From: DATKAS01 sp963733765
GTDB lineage: Bacteria; Actinomycetota; Acidimicrobiia; Acidimicrobiales; DATKAS01
Assembly: GCA_963733765.1 (NCBI GenBank)
Contig: CAVTEI010000003.1
Span: forward strand, 186,001 to 250,000
Direction of reading: 5' to 3'
DNA: 64,000 nucleotides
Both the position numbers and the translations under genes were made by a program. The notes beneath the pieces were generated by a model. That model saw only the letters and a list, made by a program, of their open reading frames with translations, did no database searches and was not told the origin of the DNA. Of the stretch, positions 20,125 to 28,520 are shown one piece after another. The stretch's first letter is position 1. Each line of letters begins with the position of its first letter.

Positions 20125-21315
20125 TCAGGGGGTGAGGGCGGCGGCGAAGCGGCGCACGCCTTCGTCGAGCTCGTCGGGCGTCGCGGTGGCGAAGCTGAGA
20201 CGAAGCGTCGAGCGGTCGGGCGGACCCGAGTAGAACGGCTCGCCCGGCACGAACGCCACGCCCCGCTCGACAGCACGCGGCAACAGGTCGACGGCGGACT
20301 GCCCGTCGGTGAGGCGTCCCCACAGGAACATGCCTCCGTCGGGCTTGTCGAACGCGAACCGCTCGCCGACACGAGCCGCCAAGGAGTCTTCCAACGCACG
20401 CGCGCGGGTGCCGTACACGCGCACGAGTGCCTCGATGTGATCGGACAACCACCCCCGTTCCGCGACGAGTGCGGTGAGCAGCACTTGACCCCAGCTCGAC
20501 GTGTGCAGGTCCGCGCCCTGCTTCACCTTGGCGAGATGCTCACGTGCCCATGTCGGCGCGACGGCGTAGCCGACCCGCAGCCCCGGCACGACGAGCTTCG
20601 AGAACGTGCCCAGCGAGATCACATTGTCGGACCACGTCGCGATCGACGGCAGCTGCTCGCCGGCGAAGCGCAACGCCCAGTACGGGTCGTCCTCGACAAC
20701 GACGAACCCGTACTGCTCGGCGAGCTCGGCGAGGTGCATTCGTCGTTCCAACGCGAGCGTCGCGCCCGTCGGGTTCTGGAAGTTGACGACCGTGTAGACG
20801 AGGCGAGGCCGGTGCCCGGACGCGAGCAAGTCGGCGAGCGCGCTCACCACCAGCCCGTGCTCATCGACCGGCACCGGCAGCAGCGTGGGCTCGAACACCT
20901 GCAGTGCTTGGATCGCTCCGATGTAGCCGGGCTCGTCGATCGCGACCTCGACACCCGGCTCGACGAAGACCTTCGAGACGAGATCGAGCGCCTGCTGCGA
21001 GCCGTGCGTGACGAGCACCTGGTCCGGGCTCACCTCCCGCCCCCGACTGGCCGCGGCTTGCTCGGCGATCCAGACGCGTAGCTCCGGAAAGCCCTCCGTG
21101 GTCGAGTACTGCAGCAACGACGTGGGGTCGTCGCGCAGCAGTCGTTCGGTCACCGCGCGGATCTCGTCGACGGGGAATGCGTCCGCTGCAGGAAGTCCGC
21201 CCGCCATCGAGATCACATCGGGGCGCTGCGTGACCGCGAGCAGATCGCGAATGGCGTTGGACCGCAGCTTGCCGATCCGACCGGCGAGCGGAACCGGCGA
21301 GGGGACGTCGTCCAT
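20125..21315 (-). CDS. PLP-dependent aminotransferase, class I/II (LysN-like 2-aminoadipate transaminase type)
   Basis: The 396-residue enzyme has the fold-type I aminotransferase layout: SMAGGLPAADAFP near the N-terminus, the nucleotide of the cofactor bound around THGSQQALDLV, FQNPTGATL in the substrate region, and VISLGTFSKLVVPGLRVGY with the PLP-binding lysine. It lacks the N-terminal GntR domain of MocR regulators, so it is an enzyme. The closest family by pattern is LysN/2-aminoadipate or aromatic aminotransferases; the amino donor is not decided by sequence. ATG 21315 (MDDVPSPVPL) is preferred. An 9-bp inverted repeat lies 24-59 bases upstream. Confidence 0.85.
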   Translation of the reverse strand: MDDVPSPVPLAGRIGKLRSNAIRDLLAVTQRPDVISMAGGLPAADAFPVDEIRAVTERLLRDDPTSLLQYSTTEGFPELRVWIAEQAAASRGREVSPDQVLVTHGSQQALDLVSKVFVEPGVEVAIDEPGYIGAIQALQVFEPTLLPVPVDEHGLVVSALADLLASGHRPRLVYTVVNFQNPTGATLALERRMHLAELAEQYGFVVVEDDPYWALRFAGEQLPSIATWSDNVISLGTFSKLVVPGLRVGYAVAPTWAREHLAKVKQGADLHTSSWGQVLLTALVAERGWLSDHIEALVRVYGTRARALEDSLAARVGERFAFDKPDGGMFLWGRLTDGQSAVDLLPRAVERGVAFVPGEPFYSGPPDRSTLRLSFATATPDELDEGVRRFAAALTP

Positions 21316-21338
21316 CGCCACAGGATCACACGGACGAC

Positions 21339-21374
21339 GACACCCGACTGATTTGTTTGGCGGCATCGGGTGTC
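21339..21374. promoter_or_regulatory. Inverted repeat upstream of the aminotransferase gene
   Basis: GACACCCGA at 21339-21347 and TCGGGTGTC at 21366-21374 are perfect 9-bp inverted arms with an 18-base AT-richer centre. They lie in the aminotransferase leader, so this could be an operator or an mRNA hairpin. Confidence 0.4.
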
Positions 21375-21414
21375 AGGGACCCGCTGGCGCCAAGAGAACC
21401 AGCCTGGGGGCACG

Positions 21415-21462
21415 AAAAGCTGGCCGAGGTCGCCCAGGGCCCTCCCCAGGCGACCTGACCAG
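21415..21462 (-). terminator. Rho-independent terminator of the amidohydrolase operon
   Basis: AGGTCGCC (21427-21434) pairs with GGCGACCT (21449-21456), and the outer CTGG (21420-21423) pairs with CCAG (21459-21462). On the minus strand the hairpin is followed by GCTTTTCG. It starts about ten bases after the stop codon at 21473, the right place to end the operon. The T run is short. Confidence 0.6.
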
Positions 21463-21472
21463 CCTCTGGGCA

Positions 21473-23158
21473 TCACCGAGTCGCGAGCCCCCCAGCACGC
21501 GCTGCATCGATGTAGCCCTCGGTCTTGTCCCACGCCACTCCGCCGCCGACGAGCACCGTGTCCATCCCGACGGACCGTCGGATCCAGCGGATGCCGTCGC
21601 CCGGGAAGTCGTCGGAGGCCACCTCTGGCCCCCGGTCCAACGCATCCGCGTCGAACACGGCGACATCCGCGACATAGCCCTCCTTGAGGAGACCGCGCTC
21701 GGGCAAGTCCCAGATCGTGCACGGATCGGCGGTGATCTTCTTCACTGCCTCCTCGAGCCGCAGCGACTTCGTGCCGCGCACATAGCGGGACACGAGGTAC
21801 CCGGTGTCGCCGTAGGTGGCGAACGAGCCGACGTGCGCGCCACCGTCGCTCGCGCCGACGTGCACGTACGGATGGGCCAGCAGCCCGCCGACGGCATCAG
21901 CGTCGTTGTGCCCGATGTCGGGGCGCATGAACCAGGTGCCCAAGTCCTCCTCGACGGCGAGGTCGACGAGGAGGTCGCCGGGGCCCGTGCCCCGTTCCTC
22001 CGCGATTTCACCCAATGTGCGACCGACGAGGTCACGGTTCTTCTCAAGGGCGACGTCGCGCACGAGGAAGCTGTTCGGATTGAGACCCGAGTTCGGGATC
22101 GACCCCAGCATGTTGATGCCGCCGACCAACGATTCCCGGGTCTTCGGGTCGGCGAACGCAGCGATCTTCTCTTCCTTCGTCGAGAGGGAGAGCACCTGCC
22201 ACCAACCGGGGATGACGAGGAACATGATGCTGCGCTGGTCGAGAGTCCAGCTGATGTCGATCGGGCGGGTCTGCACCTGCGGCCACACCCGACCGCCGGC
22301 CGCCCACTCCCGGCTGACCGCCTCCATCACCTGGTCAGTCGCGTGCGGAGCGGCGCCGCTGTGGAAGAGCGGCGACAGCGTCGTCGGGATGCCGTACTCG
22401 CGGGACAGGCGACCGAGCATCTCGACGCGGGACACCGTGAGCCCGGCGTCGAAGAACTCGTGGACGATCTGCAGCATCCGTCCGCGTTCTCCCAGCACCG
22501 CGCACAGTGCCTCGATCTCACTGTGCTCGGCCCACCGGCACGGCACGGGCTGGAAGTCCTCCTCGATGTCGACATAGCTCGTTGACATGCCGACCGCGCC
22601 GGCGTCGATGCACTCGCGGAGCAGGTCGCACATCGCGGCGACTTCCTCGGACGTGGACGGACGGCGGACGTCGTCGCCGAGCACTGCCATGCGCAGGACG
22701 GAATGCCCGACCAGCGGCGCGAGGTTGAGCGCGAGGTTTCCCTTCAGCGCATCGACCATCCCGCCGAACGACTCTCCCCAGCGCCAGTCGACACCCTTTG
22801 CGAATGCCGCCTCGGGCATCTCCTCGATGAGACGGAACATTCGTGAGAAGCGGTCACGATGATCGGCCCGCACCGGCGCGAGGCTCAACGAGCAGTTGCC
22901 GGTCACCACCGTCGTGATTCCGTGCTCGATCGCCGGAAACGCATACGGGTCGAAGCACAGCTGCGCGTCGTAGTGCGTGTGAGGGTCGACAAAGCCCGGG
23001 GTGACGACCTTCCCGCTCGCGTCGATGACCTTGGCCGCATCAGTGAGCGGCCGCCCGACCGACACGATGCGGTCTCCCTTGATGCCGACATCGCCGAGGT
23101 AACCAGGCAGTCCCGAGCCGTCGACGATCTTGCCGCCGCGGATGATCACGTCAAGCAT
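21473..23158 (-). CDS. N-acyl-D-amino-acid deacylase-like amidohydrolase
   Basis: The 561-residue metal-dependent hydrolase begins MLDVIIRGGKIVDGSG, with the amidohydrolase motif GFVDPHTHYDAQLCF and the Cys-containing TGNCSLSLAPV typical of the D-aminoacylase branch. Further motifs are VHEFFDAG, a late GASDGGAHVGSF with the catalytic aspartate, and RGLLKEGYVADVAVFD of the composite domain. D-aminoacylases release D-amino acids from N-acyl forms; many relatives act on other amides, so the substrate is inferred. ATG 23158 overlaps the stop of the preceding small gene as TGATG. It is the last gene of a four-gene operon ending at the terminator near 21.4 kb. Confidence 0.85.
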   Translation of the reverse strand: MLDVIIRGGKIVDGSGLPGYLGDVGIKGDRIVSVGRPLTDAAKVIDASGKVVTPGFVDPHTHYDAQLCFDPYAFPAIEHGITTVVTGNCSLSLAPVRADHRDRFSRMFRLIEEMPEAAFAKGVDWRWGESFGGMVDALKGNLALNLAPLVGHSVLRMAVLGDDVRRPSTSEEVAAMCDLLRECIDAGAVGMSTSYVDIEEDFQPVPCRWAEHSEIEALCAVLGERGRMLQIVHEFFDAGLTVSRVEMLGRLSREYGIPTTLSPLFHSGAAPHATDQVMEAVSREWAAGGRVWPQVQTRPIDISWTLDQRSIMFLVIPGWWQVLSLSTKEEKIAAFADPKTRESLVGGINMLGSIPNSGLNPNSFLVRDVALEKNRDLVGRTLGEIAEERGTGPGDLLVDLAVEEDLGTWFMRPDIGHNDADAVGGLLAHPYVHVGASDGGAHVGSFATYGDTGYLVSRYVRGTKSLRLEEAVKKITADPCTIWDLPERGLLKEGYVADVAVFDADALDRGPEVASDDFPGDGIRWIRRSVGMDTVLVGGGVAWDKTEGYIDAARAGGLATR

Positions 23159-23406
23159 CAAAGTGCTCCCATCTCGTCAGGGTCGATCAACACAGTCCAC
23201 GGCTGCCCGTGGAGATCTTCGAGGCGCTGGACGCCGGCGACGTCGAGCGCGCGAGCCATCGCTTCCTCGGTGACGCTCAGCTGAGTCCGCGCGCCGTTCG
23301 GGTACGCCAGCTCGAGCACGATCTCTGCCCGTCCGTCGTGACCAGCTGCAAGCGCGGTGCTCGCGATCAGCGGTTGCTCCGGCCCCGGTTGGTCCGTCAC
23401 GGCCAT
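23158..23406 (-). CDS. Small conserved-looking protein of unknown function (82 aa)
   Basis: The product starts MAVTDQPGPEQPLI and contains GRAEIVLELAYPNGARTQL and GVQRLEDLHGQPWTVLIDP. It looks like a small all-beta plus helix domain with no signal peptide or membrane helix. I do not recognise a named family. It is coupled by TGATG overlaps both to the upstream 73-residue gene and to the downstream amidohydrolase, so it is certainly translated within this operon and probably serves the enzyme as a subunit or accessory protein. Confidence 0.65.
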   Translation of the reverse strand: MAVTDQPGPEQPLIASTALAAGHDGRAEIVLELAYPNGARTQLSVTEEAMARALDVAGVQRLEDLHGQPWTVLIDPDEMGAL

Positions 23407-23627
23407 CACGCGACCGGAGGCTCCACGTAGACGATGTCGGTGCAGAGCAGCTCGCCCGGACCGCCGATCGGAAACGGGCGCATTGCCAGGTGCAGGTTCC
23501 ACGAGAGCAGGAGCTGCGCGCCGTCGTCGACATCGGGAAGCACCCGCTTGGCGAGCAGCCCGATCGTGTCCCCCGGTTCCGGGAACACGTAACGCCGCGA
23601 GTCATCGCGCTGCCTTGATTCAGACAT
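23406..23627 (-). CDS. Small LysM-like protein of unknown function (73 aa)
   Basis: The product starts MSESRQRDDSRRYVFPEPGD and continues with TIGLLAKRVLPD, LLLSWNLHLAMRP and LLCTDIVYVEPP. The PGDT...A..V...LLLSWN pattern is reminiscent of a LysM or tail-protein peptidoglycan-binding fold, but there is no export signal. This is a resemblance, not an assignment. ATG 23627 follows an immediately upstream GTG; the ATG is preferred. It begins six bases after the stop of the upstream amidohydrolase and ends in a TGATG overlap with the 82-residue gene. Confidence 0.6.
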   Translation of the reverse strand: MSESRQRDDSRRYVFPEPGDTIGLLAKRVLPDVDDGAQLLLSWNLHLAMRPFPIGGPGELLCTDIVYVEPPVA

Positions 23628-23633
23628 CACGAG

Positions 23634-24800
23634 TCAGACATCGATCTTGAACAGCTCTCGGCAGTTGTCGCCAAGGAACCTGCGGCGGGTTTCGTCGGGG
23701 AACATGCCCGCGAGCTCGTCGAGGTCGTGGATGTACTCGGGCGTGTGGTCCGCGTGCGGGAAGTCGGAAGCCCACATGAAGCGGTCCGCACCGAAGAGGT
23801 CGGCCATCGCCGGGATCGAACGCTCGTCCGGGTCGCAGCTGATCCAGCACCGCTCGCGGAAGTAGTACGACGGCGGGTTTTCGAGGGGCACCCTCTGCCC
23901 AATCGCAGTGTGGCCGTAGATGCCGTCCATGCGGTCGAGCCAGTATCCGATCCAGCCGCCGCCTGACTCCAGCACGAGCACCTTCAATCGGGGGAATCGA
24001 TCGAAGACGCCATAGTCGAAGAGGGTCGTGAACTGATGACGCACGCCGTCGGCTGCCTGCACCGACGCGGTGAGCCTCAGCTCGCGCACGTTCTCCCACG
24101 CACCCATGCGCGCGCCCTTCGTCCACTGCGGCTCGAACGTCGGGTGGATGGCAAACGGGATGCCGTGGTCCTGCGCAGCAGCGAACACGACGTCGTGGTC
24201 GCGATGGCCGAGGGGTTTGGCGGTGTGCGTGAACGGTGCGACGTACACGCCGCGCGCGCCCTCACCCACTGCCCGCTCCAGCTCCGCGGCCGCGGCCGCG
24301 GGGTCGCCGAGCGACAGGTGCGCCGTCGGGATCAGACGGCCGCCGCTGTCCGAGCACCACTCGCAGATCCACCGGTTGTACGCGCGGGTGTAGGCCTGTG
24401 AGAGCTCGGCATCTTGCAGCTCGGCCTCCCACAACAAGCCTGTCGTCGTGTAGATCACCGCGGCATCGATGTGCTCAGCATCGAGCACCTGTAAACGCTC
24501 CTTCGGGTCCTGAGACCCGAACGCGGCGTGGTTGTCGTAGGTGACCTCGGGGTCACGGGCCATCGCGCCGAGATCGAGACGGCCCATGGCCGCCAGCGTG
24601 GAGGGCATGCCCCGGCGCGCCATCATCGACGGCTTGCCGTCGATCTCGAGCTCGTCGAGACCGTTCTCGTCCTTCACGACGCGCAGTGCCCGGTCGCGGT
24701 ACTTCGGCTCGATGTAGCGCTCCCACAGGTCGGAGGGCTCGAGGATGTGCCCATCGGCGTCGACGGCGCCGTCCCACGACAGTCGATGCGTCTCGTGCAA
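23634..24800 (-). CDS. Amidohydrolase family 2 protein (ACMSD-like)
   Basis: The 388-residue product has the amidohydrolase_2 TIM-barrel pattern: VDADGHILEPSDLWERYI at the N-terminus, GVYVAPFTHTAKPLGHRDHD, FAIHPTFEPQW, LVLESGGGWIGYWLDRMD and the late WASDFPHADHTPEY with the catalytic aspartate. Relatives include aminocarboxymuconate semialdehyde decarboxylase and other hydrolases or decarboxylases of aromatic breakdown. TTG 24800 is chosen because AGAGAGGAG lies five bases upstream, a strong Shine-Dalgarno sequence; the longer GTG start has none. It is the first gene of the operon and diverges from the TetR gene across 147 bases. Confidence 0.82.
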   Translation of the reverse strand: MHETHRLSWDGAVDADGHILEPSDLWERYIEPKYRDRALRVVKDENGLDELEIDGKPSMMARRGMPSTLAAMGRLDLGAMARDPEVTYDNHAAFGSQDPKERLQVLDAEHIDAAVIYTTTGLLWEAELQDAELSQAYTRAYNRWICEWCSDSGGRLIPTAHLSLGDPAAAAAELERAVGEGARGVYVAPFTHTAKPLGHRDHDVVFAAAQDHGIPFAIHPTFEPQWTKGARMGAWENVRELRLTASVQAADGVRHQFTTLFDYGVFDRFPRLKVLVLESGGGWIGYWLDRMDGIYGHTAIGQRVPLENPPSYYFRERCWISCDPDERSIPAMADLFGADRFMWASDFPHADHTPEYIHDLDELAGMFPDETRRRFLGDNCRELFKIDV

Positions 24801-24828
24801 CGAGGCTCCTCTCTCCCGGCTCCCGCGA

Positions 24829-24858
24829 ACTATCACAGTGAGCCGACACTGATGTCAA
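24829..24858 (-). promoter_or_regulatory. Candidate promoter of the amidohydrolase operon
   Basis: On the minus strand TTGACA (24858-24853) and GATAGT (24834-24829) are 18 bases apart and about 28 bases ahead of the TTG start. The -35 element overlaps the first GACA-N4-TGTC site, suggesting repression by the adjacent TetR protein. Confidence 0.5.
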
Positions 24859-24922
24859 CTTCTTCCACTCGATGCCCCCGAGCGCTTGATTTCCCTGATT
24901 TCTCCGGCTCGACACGAGTGTC
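24845..24922. promoter_or_regulatory. Two GACA-N4-TGTC operator candidates (24845-24856 and 24911-24922)
   Basis: GACA-CTGA-TGTC and GACA-CGAG-TGTC occur in the same intergenic region 66 bases apart. One overlaps the amidohydrolase -35, and the other (extended to CGACAC-GA-GTGTCG) lies 25 bases before the tetR ATG. They probably bind the divergently encoded TetR regulator. Confidence 0.5.
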
Positions 24923-24947
24923 GGGTTCTGCCAGACTCCGCTCGCTC

Positions 24948-25568
24948 ATGGCGACAGAACGCACGACGACGGCCCGGACTCCGCGGGGCGAGGAGACTCG
25001 CCGGGCCCTGCTCGACGCCGCCGCCCGACTGTTCGCCGAGCACGGCTACCACGCCACGAGCGTCCCCGACATCGTGAAGGCGGCCGGCGTCGGCCACGGC
25101 ACGTTCTACGAGTACTTCGGCAGCCGTCACCAGATCCTGCTGGCGCTCACGCAACAGGCCGCGGCTTCGCAGCAGCGCCGCCCGACGCTCACGAGCCCCA
25201 CGCTCGCCGAGCGCGTCCGGTCCGAGATCTTCTGGTACCTGTCCGACCACGTCGAGCACCTCACTTTGTCGAAGGTGTGGCATGAGGCCGCGAGCTTCGA
25301 CGAGGAGATCGCCGCTGCTCGCCGAATCGAGCGGGCCCGCAGAGTGGAGCGCGTCCGGAAGGGCATCGAAGCGGCGGGCCCGCCGCCCGGCATCGATTCC
25401 GCGATCGCGGCGACTGCGCTCACCGCCATGCTCGAGGAGTTCGCGCACCGGTGGTTCGTCGACGGGGCCGGCCCGGGTACGAGCGCCGCAGACGTCGTCG
25501 CCGCGTCGGAGACGGTCGCGACGATCTGGCTCGGGGCCATCGGCGCCAACACGGCCAAGGAGGACTGA
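24948..25568 (+). CDS. TetR/AcrR family transcriptional regulator
   Basis: The 206-residue protein has an N-terminal helix-turn-helix (TRRALLDAAARLFAEHGYHA, then SVPDIVKAAGVGHGTFYEYF, about residues 17-60) and a longer helical ligand-binding domain. The pattern matches TetR repressors of lipid or aromatic-acid catabolism. ATG 24948 is chosen because longer readings add sequence without similarity. Its stop overlaps the acyl-CoA synthetase ATG as TGATG, so regulator and catabolic genes are cotranscribed. It probably controls both arms of the divergent island; a CoA-thioester ligand is a guess. Confidence 0.88.
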   Translation: MATERTTTARTPRGEETRRALLDAAARLFAEHGYHATSVPDIVKAAGVGHGTFYEYFGSRHQILLALTQQAAASQQRRPTLTSPTLAERVRSEIFWYLSDHVEHLTLSKVWHEAASFDEEIAAARRIERARRVERVRKGIEAAGPPPGIDSAIAATALTAMLEEFAHRWFVDGAGPGTSAADVVAASETVATIWLGAIGANTAKED

Positions 25569-27232
25569 TGACCGACCCCTTCGAGATCGTCGAGGAGGAC
25601 GTGCGGGGGGTGCGCCTCCGCGTGTTCAAGAACTCGCCACCGACGTTGCGGGCGGTGTGGCTGGCGAGCGCCGCCCACGGTGAGAGCGACTACCTCGTGT
25701 ACCAGGACGAGCGCTACACGTTCGCCGACGCGCACCGCATCGTGGCGTCCCTGGCTCGCACTCTGGTCGAGTACGGCGTGCAGCCCGGCGACCGGGTCGC
25801 GATCGCGATGCGCAACTACCCCGAGTGGGCGTTCGCATTCTGGGCGGCCATCTCCGCCGGGGCGACGACGGTGCCGCTGAACGCCTGGTGGACCGGCCCC
25901 GAGCTCGCTTACGGCCTCAGCGACTCGGGCGCGGTCGTGCTGTTCGCCGACGAGGAGAGGGCGGAGCGGATCGCTCCGCACATCGGCGACACCGCGGTGC
26001 ACCACGTCGTGCTCGCCCGCACCGACCGCTACATGCCGAACGCGGAGCCGTTCGAGGCCGCGCTCGGCGCGCTCGACTCCCCACCCCTGCCCGATGTCGA
26101 GCTCGCTCCCGACGATGACGCGTCGATCATGTACACCTCCGGCACGACCGGCCGGCCCAAGGGTGCGGTCGCGACGCAGCGAAACTTCGTCGCCCATCTC
26201 ATGAACGGCATGTACCGCGCCGCAACAGCCGCGGCCGCGGCGCCGCCGGCGGCTCCCGACGCGCCACCACCGCTGCCTCTCGCGACGCTCCTCACGTTTC
26301 CCCTGTTCCACGTGGGCGGGCTGCAGTCGTTCCTGATGCCGTACACCGCGGCCGGCGGCAAGATCGTCCTCATGTACAAGTGGGACCCGGTCGAAGCGGT
26401 CGAGCTGATCGAGCGCGAGAACGTGACCGCGGTCGCGGGAGTGCCCACCACCGTCTTCCAGATGCTCGAGGTGGCGCAGGCCCAGGGTCGGGAGCTCCCG
26501 TCGCTCTCGGGCGTCGCGTCAGGCGCGACTCTGGTGCCGCCCGAGCTCGTGCGTCGCATCGATGATCAGTTCGCGTCTCGTGCCGCGCCGACGAACGGGT
26601 ATGGCCTCACGGAGACCTCGGGCGCGGCCATAGCGAACATCGGCAGGGATTACGTCGCCCGCCCGGACAGCGTGGGCAGGCCGATCTCCCCTGTGATGGA
26701 GGTGAGGATCGTCGACGCCGATGGCAACGACGCGCCGACCGGTGAGGTCGGCGAGATCTGGCTGCGCGGCCCGACCGTGGTGCGGGGGTACTTCAACAAT
26801 CCCGAGGCCACGGCCGCTTCGTTCCGCGACGGCTGGTTCCTCACGGGTGACCTCGGCCGGCTCGACGCCGACGGTTACCTCTACGTCGTCGACCGGCTCA
26901 AGGACGTCATCATCCGCGGCGGTGAGAACATCTATGCCGCCGAGGTCGAGGCCGCCCTCTACGAGCATCCCGACATCACCGAGGCCGCGACCATCGGCAT
27001 CCCCGACGAGCGCATGGGCGAGGAGGTGGGCGCCGTGATTCGTGTGCGCGACGGCGCCCAGCTCTCGGACGACGAGGTCCGCGCCCACGTCGCGGCCCGG
27101 CTCGCGTCGTTCAAGGTGCCGACGAGGATCTGGATCGTGCAGGACGAGCTGCCGCGCAATGCGGCAGGCAAGGTGCTCAAGCGCGAGCTTCGAGAGACGC
27201 TCGGCGCATCGGACTCACAAGCGAAAGGCTGA
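25568..27232 (+). CDS. Acyl-CoA synthetase (AMP-forming, FadD-like)
   Basis: The enzyme activates a carboxylic acid with ATP and CoA. The 554-residue protein has the P-loop MYTSGTTGRPKGA, NGYGLTETSGA, DGWFLTGDLGRLDADGYLYV, DRLKDVIIRGGENIYAAEVE and the C-terminal lysine motif PRNAAGKVLKREL, a complete ANL-family set. A Pro/Ala-rich insert (near residues 220-240) separates the P-loop from PLFHVGGLQSF. ATG 25568 is coupled to the TetR gene by TGATG. Its place before an acyl-CoA dehydrogenase and a monooxygenase indicates breakdown of a non-standard acid. Confidence 0.9.
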   Translation: MTDPFEIVEEDVRGVRLRVFKNSPPTLRAVWLASAAHGESDYLVYQDERYTFADAHRIVASLARTLVEYGVQPGDRVAIAMRNYPEWAFAFWAAISAGATTVPLNAWWTGPELAYGLSDSGAVVLFADEERAERIAPHIGDTAVHHVVLARTDRYMPNAEPFEAALGALDSPPLPDVELAPDDDASIMYTSGTTGRPKGAVATQRNFVAHLMNGMYRAATAAAAAPPAAPDAPPPLPLATLLTFPLFHVGGLQSFLMPYTAAGGKIVLMYKWDPVEAVELIERENVTAVAGVPTTVFQMLEVAQAQGRELPSLSGVASGATLVPPELVRRIDDQFASRAAPTNGYGLTETSGAAIANIGRDYVARPDSVGRPISPVMEVRIVDADGNDAPTGEVGEIWLRGPTVVRGYFNNPEATAASFRDGWFLTGDLGRLDADGYLYVVDRLKDVIIRGGENIYAAEVEAALYEHPDITEAATIGIPDERMGEEVGAVIRVRDGAQLSDDEVRAHVAARLASFKVPTRIWIVQDELPRNAAGKVLKRELRETLGASDSQAKG

Positions 27233-27236
27233 AGAC

Positions 27237-28520
27237 GTGGACTTCGACATCCCCAAGGACCTCGCTGAGTACCTCGACGAGCTCGACGAGTTCATCGAGC
27301 GGGAGATCAAGCCGCTCGAGCAGGAGAACGACAACATCCGCTTCTTCGACCATCGCCGGGAGGACGCCCGCACCGACTGGGAGCGCGGCGGCCTGCCCAA
27401 TCACGAGTGGGAGCTGTTGCTGCGCGAGGCGCGCCAGCGCGCCGACGCCGCCGGACACCTCCGATACTCGCTTCCGAAGGCGATGGGAGGCAAGGACGGC
27501 ACGAACCTCGGGATGGCGGTGATCCGGGAGCACCTCGCCCGCAAAGGCCTCGGGCTCCACAACGACCTGCAGAACGAGCACTCGATCGTCGGCAACAACC
27601 TCGGCGTCATCCTCATGACGCTGTACGGCACCGATGCGCAGAAGGCGGAGTGGACCGACGATCTGCTGCACGGTCGGCGAGGGTTCGCGTTCGGCATCAC
27701 CGAGCCGAACCACGGGTCCGACGCGACCTGGATGGAGACGCACGCCGAACGTGACGGCGACGAGTGGGTGATCAACGGGGAGAAGACCTTCAACACAGGA
27801 ATCCACGCCGCGCAGTACGACATGGTGATGGCCCGCACGAGCGGCAACGCCGGAGACGGCATGGGCATCACTGCGTTCCTCGTGCCAACGAACAGCCCGG
27901 GCTTCGAGGTGCTCGAGTACCTGTGGACGTTCAACATGCCGACCGACCACGCCCACATCCGCCTCACCGACGTGCGGGTGCCCGACACCGCGATCTTCGG
28001 CGGTGAGGGCAAGGGCCTGCAGGTGGTGCAGACGTTCTTCAACGAGAACCGCATCCGGCAGGCCGCGTCGAGCCTCGGCGCCGCGGAGTTCTGCATCGAC
28101 CAGTCGATCGAGTACGCGAAGGAGCGAAAGCCGTTCGGAAAGCCGCTCTCGACGAACCAGGGGATCCAGTTCCCGCTCGTCGAGCTGGCGACACAGTGCG
28201 AGATGCTGCGTGCACTCATCCAAAAGACGGCGTGGTCGATGGACAAGTACGGCGCGTTCTCTGTGTCGGACAAGGTGTCGATGTGCAACTACTGGTCGAA
28301 CCGCCTGTGCTGTGAGGCGGCGGACCGAGCCATGCAGGTGCACGGCGGGATGGGGTACTCGCGGCACAAGCCGTTCGAGCACATCTACCGCCATCACCGC
28401 CGCTACCGGATCACCGAGGGAAGCGAGGAGATCCAGATGCGCCGGGTCGCCGGCTACATGTTCGGGTTCATGAAGCAGCAGGCGCCCAAGGGCGTCATCG
28501 AGGAGACCGCAGCACGATGA
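27237..28520 (+). CDS. Acyl-CoA dehydrogenase
   Basis: This FAD enzyme introduces an alpha-beta double bond into an acyl-CoA. The 427-residue protein shows the acyl-CoA dehydrogenase fold with FAFGITEPNHGSDATWMET and WVINGEKTFNTGIHAAQYD in the beta domain, and a C-terminal QVHGGMGYSRHKPFEHIYR followed by YRITEGSEEIQMRRVAGYM. GTG 27237 lies four bases after the ligase stop, with AAAGG upstream. The extended N-terminus (IKPLEQENDNIRFFDHRRED) resembles dehydrogenases of branched or polycyclic acids more than straight-chain FadE; that is an inference. Its stop overlaps the next start as ATGA. Confidence 0.88.
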   Translation: MDFDIPKDLAEYLDELDEFIEREIKPLEQENDNIRFFDHRREDARTDWERGGLPNHEWELLLREARQRADAAGHLRYSLPKAMGGKDGTNLGMAVIREHLARKGLGLHNDLQNEHSIVGNNLGVILMTLYGTDAQKAEWTDDLLHGRRGFAFGITEPNHGSDATWMETHAERDGDEWVINGEKTFNTGIHAAQYDMVMARTSGNAGDGMGITAFLVPTNSPGFEVLEYLWTFNMPTDHAHIRLTDVRVPDTAIFGGEGKGLQVVQTFFNENRIRQAASSLGAAEFCIDQSIEYAKERKPFGKPLSTNQGIQFPLVELATQCEMLRALIQKTAWSMDKYGAFSVSDKVSMCNYWSNRLCCEAADRAMQVHGGMGYSRHKPFEHIYRHHRRYRITEGSEEIQMRRVAGYMFGFMKQQAPKGVIEETAAR

